From Parafilimonas sp. (GTDB taxonomy: Bacteria; Bacteroidota; Bacteroidia; Chitinophagales; Chitinophagaceae): a stretch of 7,566 nt of DNA. Of the stretch, positions 1-7,018 are shown piece after piece; the stretch's first letter is position 1, and every line of letters starts with the position of its first letter. The notes beneath the pieces are model-generated. The model ran no database searches. It saw nothing but the letters and a program-made list of their open reading frames with translations, and was not told where the DNA came from. The position numbers and the translations under genes are program-made. The DNA is taken from contig JAICKT010000215.1 in assembly GCA_025927795.1 (NCBI GenBank), positions 1 through 7,566 on the forward strand. Direction: 5' to 3'.

Positions 1-1215
1 AATTGTAAAACATTATGGTCTGTTCCTGCTATTCAGGGATATTTGTCAGCAGCCATTTTTGGCAAGAACATTCTTGTTTTTTCAGCTGATGGAGGCAGAA
101 ATGGTTATTATAAGATTGATGCTGTTCATGCTACTTTATTGGATAACACCTCTGGTAAAATTATTGCTGAAAAAGATATAGCCACATACACTAAAAAAGC
201 TCTCACAGATATCTTTGTACTTACTGACTCAGCTAACAACTTTAAAGACTTAATACTGCGTTCTACTGAGCTGGAGAGACTAACAATATTCGAGCTATTT
301 AATATAAGCGAAGACTTTGGTTATACAGATAACCTTCAAGCAATTAGTTTAGATGATAATCTCAACATCAGTACAAATACATTGGATGTTACTGGGATAC
401 AGAAAGCTCAGTTTTTAGGATGTACTTGTAATAATAACAATGATATATTTCTTGCTTCCATTCAAAATAATTCTATAAGCGTTAGCAGGTACGATGCTGC
501 CACTTCTAAAATTGCAGCAAGTGTAACGGCTGCATGTAATTTTGAGCACGATGTGGTCAAAATAGATGGTGAAGTAAAAGAGCATCAAAATAATATATGG
601 CTTGCATGTGGAATTGACGAAGTAAAAAGAACAGCCTCGTCATTAGTTACCGGGGTTTTCAATTTTGATAATAAAAGCGGACTCATTAAACAGGACCTTC
701 TGGATAAAGATTATTTGAAAGGGTATGCTGAAAAGACGAGTCATTTGCGCATTATTGGCACTCAATTCTATAATGATAAATTGATTGTTATTAAAGAGTT
801 TAATACCCCCGATCGATCTGCTATAAGTAATACTCCTTATGTAACTTATGGTCCTGTCATTGTTTCTGTTTATAGTTCAGCAATGAAGCTCTTGAAAGAA
901 GTTTCAGCAGATGAAAAAATAAGCGAGTTCTACAGCTTACCTAGTGCTTATTACAAACTAATCGATAACCATTTGTACATGTTTTATAATTCAACAAGGT
1001 TGTCCGGTATTCGCTCAATATATCAGGTAATTAATGTTGATGATTTCTCTGTATCTGATCCAAAACAAATTAAAATTGATGATGCAAAGCTAAATATGCT
1101 GCTATTCAGCCCGGGAACAATTTGGTTCAATCATACAGCATTACTTCCATATGCAGAGCAAAACATGATCGCTCCAAATAAAATGGTTACAAGGTTTAAG
1201 GCCGTAGATTTCTAG
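1..1215 (+). CDS. Unrecognised strand-rich, probably exported protein, 5' end missing
   Basis: The frame is open from the first base of the window to the TAG at 1213-1215, giving 404 visible residues, so the true start lies upstream. The TTG at 43 is only an internal leucine codon. I do not recognise a family. The sequence is rich in short hydrophobic stretches that alternate with polar turns, for example LSAAIFGKNILVFSADGG, IIGTQFYNDKLIVIKEFN and YYKLIDNHLYMFYNST. This recurring pattern, a short strand then a D/N/K turn then another strand, is what beta-propeller or other all-beta repeat proteins show. There is no membrane segment, and no catalytic motif stands out. Asn, Asp, Ser and Thr are abundant, as in many secreted Bacteroidota proteins, but the signal peptide that would prove export is outside the window. 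It converges on the lipoprotein gene at 1297. The reading frame is convincing; the fold is an inference and the function is unknown. Confidence 0.75.
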   Translation, partial: NCKTLWSVPAIQGYLSAAIFGKNILVFSADGGRNGYYKIDAVHATLLDNTSGKIIAEKDIATYTKKALTDIFVLTDSANNFKDLILRSTELERLTIFELFNISEDFGYTDNLQAISLDDNLNISTNTLDVTGIQKAQFLGCTCNNNNDIFLASIQNNSISVSRYDAATSKIAASVTAACNFEHDVVKIDGEVKEHQNNIWLACGIDEVKRTASSLVTGVFNFDNKSGLIKQDLLDKDYLKGYAEKTSHLRIIGTQFYNDKLIVIKEFNTPDRSAISNTPYVTYGPVIVSVYSSAMKLLKEVSADEKISEFYSLPSAYYKLIDNHLYMFYNSTRLSGIRSIYQVINVDDFSVSDPKQIKIDDAKLNMLLFSPGTIWFNHTALLPYAEQNMIAPNKMVTRFKAVDF

Positions 1216-1298
1216 TATGATATTATAAAGCCACAGATGCACGCTCAAATTTGTCAGTTTAAAGTACCATTAATCAAAATTAGCTAAAGGTTTTTTTT
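1216..1298 (+). terminator. Weak possible terminator in the convergent gap
   Basis: The 81 bases between the two convergent genes end in a run of eight T (1291-1298) on the plus strand, partly inside the stop codon of the minus-strand gene. Only a poor hairpin precedes it: TAAT/ATTA around CAAA at about 1270-1282, with ACC/GGT further out. This could stop transcription of the plus-strand gene, but the stem is too short to be sure. I see no comparable structure for the minus-strand gene. Confidence 0.2.
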
Positions 1299-1932
1299 AT
1301 AATGATGCGTCTTTAAATGTAGCAGTGTCTCTAAGAGACCATTGCTTATTTAAGCAAGTATTCGTTAAATGACAACTGGTGTAAATTTCAGTATTCGAGA
1401 AAGTCTGTGCAACCGGTAAATCAAAAGTAATTGACTTAATATTTGTAAAAACAGGATTTTTGATCAGTTCAGCTGCAAATTCAAATCCATTATTAGTTTT
1501 AATATTTACGTTGCTATATTCCTTATGCAATGTGGAGAAAAAAAACGTAAACCTAACGACTGAATCATTTTTCTGTCGAAAGCTCTTTAACACTAGAGGA
1601 CTTCCTTCAACCAGAGTAAGGTTACCAGATGAATCATATTCTTCATTATAATCGTATGTTTTAGTTGAGGCAAAAAACTTGTATGATTGCAAGTTACCAT
1701 TAGGATAAAAATAATAAGCCCCTACAATTACAGAGTCTTTTGATTTGTCAACCAGCTGAGTAATAGTTCCATCTTTTGCTCGGTCGTTGACTTGCAGACG
1801 GCTACTATCATTCGTTAAAAGTTGGGAAAGAGTAATCTCACAATTATTACTAGTCTTTTTTTTAGGCTCTTCTGAACATGAATAAAGAATGCCTAAAACC
1901 ATAATTGAAAAATAAATTTTTTTGCATTTCAT
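1297..1932 (-). CDS. Small lipoprotein, candidate immunity partner of the Rhs tip
   Basis: This 211-residue protein starts with a lipoprotein signal: basic residues (KCKK), a hydrophobic core, and the lipobox L16-Y17-S18-C19, so Cys19 should be lipidated. The residues after it, SEEPKKK, resemble the acidic surface-export signal of Bacteroidota lipoproteins, so it may face outward. The mature part holds YPNGNL (76-81), inside a longer YYFYPNGNLQSYKFF stretch, and YDSSGNL (99-105). Such Y-x-x-x-G-x-L hairpins are typical of MORN/YwqK-like and YD-type beta repeats. The rest is beta-rich, with cysteines at 31, 187 and 193. The gene lies 18 bases after the stop of the Rhs fragment on the same strand, with no clear promoter in between, so the two are probably co-transcribed. 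A small exported protein directly downstream of an Rhs tip is the usual place for an immunity gene. That role is inferred from position alone. The sequence just upstream of the ATG is A-rich with no Shine-Dalgarno site. Confidence 0.8.
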   Translation of the reverse strand: MKCKKIYFSIMVLGILYSCSEEPKKKTSNNCEITLSQLLTNDSSRLQVNDRAKDGTITQLVDKSKDSVIVGAYYFYPNGNLQSYKFFASTKTYDYNEEYDSSGNLTLVEGSPLVLKSFRQKNDSVVRFTFFFSTLHKEYSNVNIKTNNGFEFAAELIKNPVFTNIKSITFDLPVAQTFSNTEIYTSCHLTNTCLNKQWSLRDTATFKDASL

Positions 1933-1950
1933 TTTATTACTTGTGTGTTG

Positions 1951-2904
1951 TTAATATTTCTTTTGATAACCTTTCCACACTGGACTTGTATCCTGTGCAG
2001 GATCAGAAGTAGTTTCCCAAGTAGAATCGTTCTTTTTTCTTTGGTTAGTCGGACCAAAATTTACAACTTCTCCAGGTTTAATCCCTGGCTTTGGATAATT
2101 TTTAGTTTGGGTGCTATTATCAGTTGGGAGGTTGTTAGTTTCAGGATAGTCTTTTTCATATTGTTTTAGCTTTCTAAGTTTATCTACCAGCCCCGGAAGT
2201 GTTTTTGTATCTAGCTTGAGATCGTAAGGATTCATTCCTAGAGTAGATACATCAATCATACTCATTAGCTCTTTAAAGTTTAATTTAATATAGGTTGCAT
2301 TTGGGTTTGGTTTATCAGCAGGAGATTCGCTGGGGTCACCGCCGTTCCCAAAAAGTATAAAATTGTAGGAAAAGCTACTTACTGGTCGATTATCAGGCTT
2401 AGGCGGACCAGGAATATAAGCATAGCCAGTATTAGATATCTCTGTACTGGGAACAATTCCTTCCTCCGATATCTTGTGCGTTTCGTAAGTAACCAATATA
2501 CCGTTACCCAAGTTGCCTTCACTTGTATAATAAGGTATTATGCCGCTATGTACATGCCAACCTGACTCCCTACTTTTATCATAAACGGCGTATTGATTTG
2601 TTTTCACTAAGTTTCCCCAATGATCATACATTTCTTCAGTGATTACTTTGTAATATTTTGCCTCCCTTCCATCTTGGTCAACGTTTGCCATCGGACTATT
2701 TGAGGAAAATTGATATGGTGTCAAAGATGCATATTTTTTCTGCAACGGGTCACTGCTCAAGAATCTTCCTATTCGTGGGTTATAAATCCTAAAACCATAA
2801 TTATACTCATTGCCTTGCCCATACGGCTCATTATCCATTTCCTTTCCGTTAAACCCATACCGATATGTAGATTTAAACGTTGTATCTCTTCCCGGCATCT
2901 CCAT
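1951..2904 (-). CDS. Rhs C-terminal fragment: end of RHS core plus unrecognised variable tip
   Basis: The first 81 residues are the end of the RHS repeat-associated core as found in Bacteroidota: RYGFNGKEMDNE (15-26), YNYGFRIYNPRIGRFLSSDPL (about 34-54), TPYQFSSNSP (62-71) and VDQDGRE (75-81), the hinge where the conserved core stops. Residues 82-317 form the variable tip. In Rhs proteins this part differs between strains and is often a toxin carried inside the beta-shell made by the rest of the protein. I do not recognise this tip. It has a WHVH pair (H117, H119), a proline/glycine-rich stretch near 165-200, a leucine/lysine-rich helix-like stretch near 225-250 and a hydrophilic, proline-rich tail. 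Full Rhs proteins usually exceed 1000 residues. Here the homology continues only nine codons before the ATG (GVNDYYPFG) and then meets an in-frame TAA at 2932-2934. The YD-repeat shell and export region are missing, so this is an orphan tip or a decaying remnant. It may or may not be expressed from this ATG. Confidence 0.82.
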   Translation of the reverse strand: MEMPGRDTTFKSTYRYGFNGKEMDNEPYGQGNEYNYGFRIYNPRIGRFLSSDPLQKKYASLTPYQFSSNSPMANVDQDGREAKYYKVITEEMYDHWGNLVKTNQYAVYDKSRESGWHVHSGIIPYYTSEGNLGNGILVTYETHKISEEGIVPSTEISNTGYAYIPGPPKPDNRPVSSFSYNFILFGNGGDPSESPADKPNPNATYIKLNFKELMSMIDVSTLGMNPYDLKLDTKTLPGLVDKLRKLKQYEKDYPETNNLPTDNSTQTKNYPKPGIKPGEVVNFGPTNQRKKNDSTWETTSDPAQDTSPVWKGYQKKY

Positions 2905-3162
2905 TCCGAAAGGATAGTAATCATTTACTCCTTAATTCAAAGAGCCATAATATTTTCACCGAATAAATATAGTTGCTTTTTATGCAAAAAATTGCAATTT
3001 CAAACCACTTTTCAACACTACTTTCATTTGATTTAATCTATAAAACCGCATTTAGCTCTCAGCTTAAAACGCTTGCTCAACAACATTCTGTCTTTATCCT
3101 TTAAAACTAAACACTGTAAAGCGCATTCAGTAATAACAACTATACATGTAAAAATGAGTTTT

Positions 3163-3206
3163 CTTCGTATTTGCTTCGTACCATCTTCGTACCATGTTCG
3201 TATTTG
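3163..3206. repeat. Four 11-bp tandem repeats
   Basis: Four adjoining units can be read: CTTCGTATTTG (3163-3173), CTTCGTACCAT (3174-3184), CTTCGTACCAT (3185-3195) and GTTCGTATTTG (3196-3206). Every unit shares TTCGTA, and the ends follow the pattern TTTG, CCAT, CCAT, TTTG. The start of a fifth unit, TTCG, follows at 3207 with one base missing. A period of 11 is close to one helical turn, so the same face of DNA is presented each time. This suits a protein-binding array, but it may also be an interspersed repeat family of the host genome. There are no spacers, so it is not a CRISPR array. Confidence 0.8.
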
Positions 3207-3223
3207 TTCGCCCCGCAGGCGAA
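3207..3223. repeat. Perfect 6-bp inverted repeat next to the 11-bp array
   Basis: TTCGCC (3207-3212) and GGCGAA (3218-3223) are exact reverse complements around the loop CCGCA. The palindrome is GC-rich in an AT-rich region and starts directly where the 11-bp repeats end, sharing their TTCG. An outer pair, TTCTTCGT (3161-3168) and ACGAAGAA (3241-3248), encloses both the array and this hairpin. The whole block, about 88 bases, could therefore fold as one nested structure. No T-run follows on either strand, so a terminator role is unlikely. Confidence 0.65.
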
Positions 3224-3434
3224 GATGATACAGAGAAAAGACGAAGAAGAAGCTAAGAAGCTGAAGTGAAGCTTTTGTTTTAACCTTCATTAATTCTTTC
3301 CATAGCATTCTGTATAACTTAAACCGTGATAAATAGAAAACTTGCTGTCTCCATTGTAATTAAACTACTTATTCACCTACCTGCAAACAATTCTTAAAAA
3401 TCAAAACCTTCTTCCCTTTTTCATTTGTTTATAT

Positions 3435-3442
3435 TAGGTTTG
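3435..3442 (+). promoter_or_regulatory. Likely -7 promoter element for the DUF2723 gene
   Basis: TAGGTTTG matches the Bacteroidota -7 consensus TAnnTTTG exactly. It lies 42 bases before the ATG at 3485, which would give a leader of roughly 35 bases. No good -33 TTTG is present at the expected distance upstream, so this is a partial promoter match. The A-rich sequence just before the ATG fits initiation without a Shine-Dalgarno site. Confidence 0.4.
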
Positions 3443-3484
3443 CTGCCACTTTAAAAAACCAGAACCAATCTAAAAAAATTTTAC

Positions 3485-6400
3485 ATGAGCTTTAAGCGCG
3501 TTAATAACATTACAGGCTGGGTGGTTTGCCTTATTGCCTGCACCGTTTTTATAATGACAAGCGAAGCAGGCGGCAGCTTGTGGGATTGCGGTGAATTTGT
3601 AAGCAGTTGTTTTAAAGTGCAGATTCCGCATCCGCCCGGTGCGCCTTTATTTGTTTTAATAGGCAGAGTTTTCATCGTGCTGTTTGGCAACAATCCGCTC
3701 ACTGCAGCAAAAGGTGTAAATGTAATGAATGCACTTGCCAGCGGTTTTACCATTTTATTTTTATTCTGGACGATAACACATTTTGCACGCCGTATTGCTT
3801 TAGGCGGAAGTCGCGATAACAGTCAGCTAACAAAACTTCAGTTAATAACAATTATGGGTGCAGGTGCTGTTGGCGCTTTGGCTTATACTTTCACTGATTC
3901 TTTTTGGTACAGCGCTGTTGAAGGCGAAGTTTATGCAATGAGCGCTTTATTTACGGCTATTGTATTTTGGGCAATTTTAAAATGGGAGCATATAGCCGAT
4001 GAGCCAGGTGCAGACAGGTGGATTGTACTTATATTCTTTTTAATGGGATTATCTATTGGTGTGCATTTACTCAACCTGTTAACTATTCCTGCGCTCGTAT
4101 TGGTTTATTATTTCCGCAAACGCGGGCATTTTAATTATGCTACAATCAGAAAATACTTTTTATGGTGTGTAGCCATTGGCGGCATATTGGGATTTATTGT
4201 TGCTTTAATAGGTGCAAGTGCCGCTTCTGATAGTTCGCGCGGTATTCCAATGAATGCAACTGTTGCAGGTTTAATAATTTTTGGTGCAGCAGCAGCTATT
4301 GGTATTTTATATGGCGTTGAAGCCATTGACAAAGACAAGAAAGATTACTATGGCGGCGCTTATATTTTTCTTGTTATAGGAGTTGTGCTGGTTGGAGTTG
4401 TTCAGGTAGCTGTAATTCAACTCTCAATAAAAGCAGCAGGATACTTCGACATTTTTGCGGTTAACTCAATGGGTCTTCCTTTTTCTTCAGGCTTTGTATT
4501 CTTCTTTGTTTTAGTAGGAATATTAATATGGATGGGGCTGCGTTTTGCCGCAAGAAGAAATTGGTATTACATGCGTTTGGGTTTGTGGTGTCTTGCTTTT
4601 ATGTTTGTTGGTTATAGCTCGTATGTAACTACACTTATACGCAGCAATGCTAATCCGGCAGTTGATATGTATAATGTTGATAATCCAATGAGCCTTGTGG
4701 GTTATCTCAGCCGTTCCCAATATGGAGACTGGCCTATTTTATATGGTCAAAAGTTTACTGCGCAGCCTGTTGATTCAAAAGAAATTTATACTTATGAAAA
4801 AGGCAGTAACGGCAAATACATAAAAACAGTAAACAGCTACAATTACGTTTATAAAAAAGAAGATGAAATGATTTTCCCGCGCATGTGGGATGCAAGCAAT
4901 GACCAGGGACATGCAGATTATTATGCCATGTTTATGGGTATTCGAAAAACGCAGGATGGAAAGTATGAGCGTGACCCAACATTCATGGATAATATTCGCT
5001 TCTTTGTTTCTTATCAAACTTATTTCATGTACCTGCGCTATTTCTTCTGGAACTTTAGTGGTAAGCAGGATGACTTACAGGGTTTGGCAACAGGTAATGT
5101 GCGTGACGGAAACTGGATAACAGGAATCTCTTTTATTGATAATTCGATGTATGGTGATCAAAGTTTGTTACCCGATAGTCTTAAACATAATAAAGCGCAT
5201 AACACTATGTTTATGCTGCCATTTATTCTTGGGCTTATAGGCATGTTCTATCATTTTAAGAAAAAAGGCAGCGATGCATTAATAACATTTATGCTGTTCT
5301 TCTTTACAGGCTTTGCGATTATTATTTATTTAAACCAGGCAGGTTATCAGCCACGTGAACGTGATTATGCTTTTGCCGGTTCATTCTATGCATTTTCAAT
5401 TTGGATAGGGCTTGCTGTTCCATATTTTATTGAGCTTGCAAAAACATGGGATCAAAAATTATTAAAATCTATTCTTGTTGGTGGCGGTGTAACGGCAGCT
5501 TTATTTTTATTGGGTGGTGCAGCAGCAGGCGGTGGTGTAATGTTAGGAATTGGATTTGCCGTTTTATTTGGCGCTGTTGCAGCCGGCATTCCATATATAC
5601 TCAAAAATGTTAAAAGCGGAACAAGCATCGCATATACTGCAATTTTTCTTTCATTATGTGTACCCGCTTTAATGGGTCAGCAGGAATGGGATGATCATGA
5701 CAGAAGTAAAAAGCAAATGGCGAGAGATATTGCAAAAGATTATCTCGAAAGTTGCGCGCCTAATGCTATTCTTTTCACTTTTGGTGATAACGATACTTAC
5801 CCGCTTTGGTATGCCCAGGAAGTAGAAGGTATAAGACCGGATATTCGTGTAATCAATACAAGTTTGCTTGGTACAGATTGGTACATTAATGAACTTCGTT
5901 ATAAAGTAAATCAGAGTGCGCCTATTGACGTTATAATGCCGCCGGATGCTCTGGAAGGCAATAAACGTGATGTTGTTTTCTTCAATGCCAATCCGCAATT
6001 TCCTGAAGATCGTTATTACGATTTATACCAGATGATGAAAAATTATGTAGGCACCGACGCATCACTTGTACAGGCGCAAAATGGTAATACTTACAATACA
6101 TATCCTGTACACAAAGTTGCAATTCCCGTTGATAAAAAAGTAGTGGAAGCAAATGGAACTGTTAATCCAACAGACAGCGTGGTAGATGCAGTTAGGTTTA
6201 CAATTCCAAAAGATAATTTGCTAAAGAATGATCTTGCAATTTTAATGGTGATTGCAGCTAATAAATGGCAGCGCCCTATTTATTTTACGATGTCTTACGA
6301 TGATCTTGGTTTTGGAAATTTTTTAAGAAGAGATGGACTTTCTTACCGGTTGGTTCCTGTGGAAGGCTCAACTGTAAATACAGATTGGTCTTATAATGTA

Positions 6401-6925
6401 TTCATGAAAAAATTTGGTTTTGGCAATGCAAATATTCCCGGTGTTTATTACGATGAAGAAAACCGCAGACATTTAAACAGCATTCGCAGAGCAGAAGTTG
6501 ATATTGCATTTGACCTCATCAATAAAAACAAAAAAGATTCTGCGAAAAATATTTTGGAACGCGCAGATAAACAAATGCTGCAACAGAATTTTCCTTATGG
6601 TATGACGAGCCGCGGCAACGATCACGATCAACTTTCTCTTGCAGTTATGCAGGCAGCTTATCTTGCAGATGATAAAACGCTTGCAGAAAAAGTTGGCAGG
6701 TCAGTAAAAACAGATTTGCAGCAGCAAATGAAATATTATAATTCGCTCGATGGATGGCGTGCAGATAATTTAGCTTACGAAAAACAGAATGCTGAAGACT
6801 TATTGAATAAGCTAAACCAGATGCAGCAAATGTTTAATGCAAAAAATCCTGCACTCGAAAATGGAAGTATAATAAAATCTGTTGATAGCGGAGACAGTGC
6901 ACAACCGACAGATTCAACAAAATAA
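3485..6925 (+). CDS. DUF2723 / GT117-type protein O-mannosyltransferase-like membrane protein
   Basis: This intact 1146-residue protein belongs to the large DUF2723 family of Bacteroidota, related to GT-C enzymes such as protein O-mannosyltransferases and to animal TMEM260. Members are thought to transfer a sugar from a lipid carrier to exported proteins; the exact donor and acceptor here are unknown. After a first membrane segment (about 12-26) comes SLWDCGEF (31-38), with acidic D34 and E37, then HPPGAP (49-54). This is the family signature in the first outside loop, where GT-C enzymes keep their catalytic acid. Many membrane segments follow to about residue 390, then a soluble loop (about 395-570), more membrane segments (about 573-735) including YQPRERDYAF (621-630), and a soluble C-terminal part. 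That part holds FGDNDTYPLWYAQEVEG (from 766) and ends in a helical, TPR-like region (about 995-1120) and a Ser/Asp/Thr tail. Length and start match the family. The gene has its own promoter-like element and a strong terminator, so it probably stands alone. Confidence 0.93.
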   Translation: MSFKRVNNITGWVVCLIACTVFIMTSEAGGSLWDCGEFVSSCFKVQIPHPPGAPLFVLIGRVFIVLFGNNPLTAAKGVNVMNALASGFTILFLFWTITHFARRIALGGSRDNSQLTKLQLITIMGAGAVGALAYTFTDSFWYSAVEGEVYAMSALFTAIVFWAILKWEHIADEPGADRWIVLIFFLMGLSIGVHLLNLLTIPALVLVYYFRKRGHFNYATIRKYFLWCVAIGGILGFIVALIGASAASDSSRGIPMNATVAGLIIFGAAAAIGILYGVEAIDKDKKDYYGGAYIFLVIGVVLVGVVQVAVIQLSIKAAGYFDIFAVNSMGLPFSSGFVFFFVLVGILIWMGLRFAARRNWYYMRLGLWCLAFMFVGYSSYVTTLIRSNANPAVDMYNVDNPMSLVGYLSRSQYGDWPILYGQKFTAQPVDSKEIYTYEKGSNGKYIKTVNSYNYVYKKEDEMIFPRMWDASNDQGHADYYAMFMGIRKTQDGKYERDPTFMDNIRFFVSYQTYFMYLRYFFWNFSGKQDDLQGLATGNVRDGNWITGISFIDNSMYGDQSLLPDSLKHNKAHNTMFMLPFILGLIGMFYHFKKKGSDALITFMLFFFTGFAIIIYLNQAGYQPRERDYAFAGSFYAFSIWIGLAVPYFIELAKTWDQKLLKSILVGGGVTAALFLLGGAAAGGGVMLGIGFAVLFGAVAAGIPYILKNVKSGTSIAYTAIFLSLCVPALMGQQEWDDHDRSKKQMARDIAKDYLESCAPNAILFTFGDNDTYPLWYAQEVEGIRPDIRVINTSLLGTDWYINELRYKVNQSAPIDVIMPPDALEGNKRDVVFFNANPQFPEDRYYDLYQMMKNYVGTDASLVQAQNGNTYNTYPVHKVAIPVDKKVVEANGTVNPTDSVVDAVRFTIPKDNLLKNDLAILMVIAANKWQRPIYFTMSYDDLGFGNFLRRDGLSYRLVPVEGSTVNTDWSYNVFMKKFGFGNANIPGVYYDEENRRHLNSIRRAEVDIAFDLINKNKKDSAKNILERADKQMLQQNFPYGMTSRGNDHDQLSLAVMQAAYLADDKTLAEKVGRSVKTDLQQQMKYYNSLDGWRADNLAYEKQNAEDLLNKLNQMQQMFNAKNPALENGSIIKSVDSGDSAQPTDSTK

Positions 6926-6928
6926 ATG

Positions 6929-6963
6929 AAGTGAACCCACATTTGCGAAGTGTGGGTTCACTT
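6929..6963 (+). terminator. Strong hairpin terminator after the DUF2723 gene
   Basis: The arm AAGTGAACCCACA (6929-6941) pairs perfectly with TGTGGGTTCACTT (6951-6963), thirteen base pairs starting three bases after the stop codon. Inside the loop, TT/AA (6943-6944 with 6948-6949) plus a U-G pair (6942 with 6950) extend it to sixteen pairs around GCG. The sequence after it (TGGTTTAGTTT) is T-rich but not an uninterrupted T-run. The near-symmetric stem would also fold in RNA made from the other strand. Confidence 0.85.
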
Positions 6964-7018
6964 TGGTTTAGTTTATCCACATTAGCTGCCAGTACATTTT
7001 TACAATACAACGCCTTAC

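Larger units (their letters stand above)
2932..3484. other. Gene-poor, repeat-bearing spacer between the Rhs remnant and the glycosyltransferase
   Basis: About 550 bases lie here without a convincing gene. The left part is AT-rich and includes a small palindrome, TGCAA-AAAA-TTGCA (2983-2996). The middle holds four 11-bp tandem repeats and a perfect inverted repeat, each listed separately, followed by a purine-rich tract (3218-3276). The right part has a -7 promoter element. A minus-strand frame runs from 3290 (ATG) to 3033, 85 residues. Its start, KVKTKASLQLLSFFFVFSLYHL, looks like a signal peptide, but it crosses the repeats and resembles no family I know, so I do not call it a gene. No tRNA, attachment site or further Rhs sequence was seen. 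The flanking change of gene order and strand would suit a recombination-prone junction, which is an inference. Confidence 0.6.

Noticed and set aside
43..45. TTG as the start of the first gene
   Set aside because: The frame is open to the window edge with no stop before it and protein-like residues upstream, so the gene is simply cut by the window.
1460..1651. 63-codon plus-strand frame
   Set aside because: It lies wholly inside the lipoprotein gene on the other strand and shows no family features.
2769..2924. Minus-strand ATG at 2924 with a good Shine-Dalgarno-like AGGAG just before it
   Set aside because: It is out of frame with the Rhs core and encodes only about 51 residues that resemble nothing. 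The site may be chance, since this phylum rarely uses Shine-Dalgarno sites.
2710..3036. 108-codon plus-strand frame
   Set aside because: It is mostly antisense to the conserved RHS core, whose minus-strand reading is far more convincing.
3163..3223. CRISPR-like array
   Set aside because: The units are 11 bp and adjoin each other with no spacers, and no cas genes are present.
3033..3308. Minus-strand frame of up to 91 codons with a signal-peptide-like start
   Set aside because: It crosses the tandem repeats and inverted repeat and has no recognisable family. It is kept as an observation, not as a gene.
3481..5998. Several antisense and alternative-frame readings inside the DUF2723 gene
   Set aside because: They are shadows of the long, family-conserved plus-strand frame.
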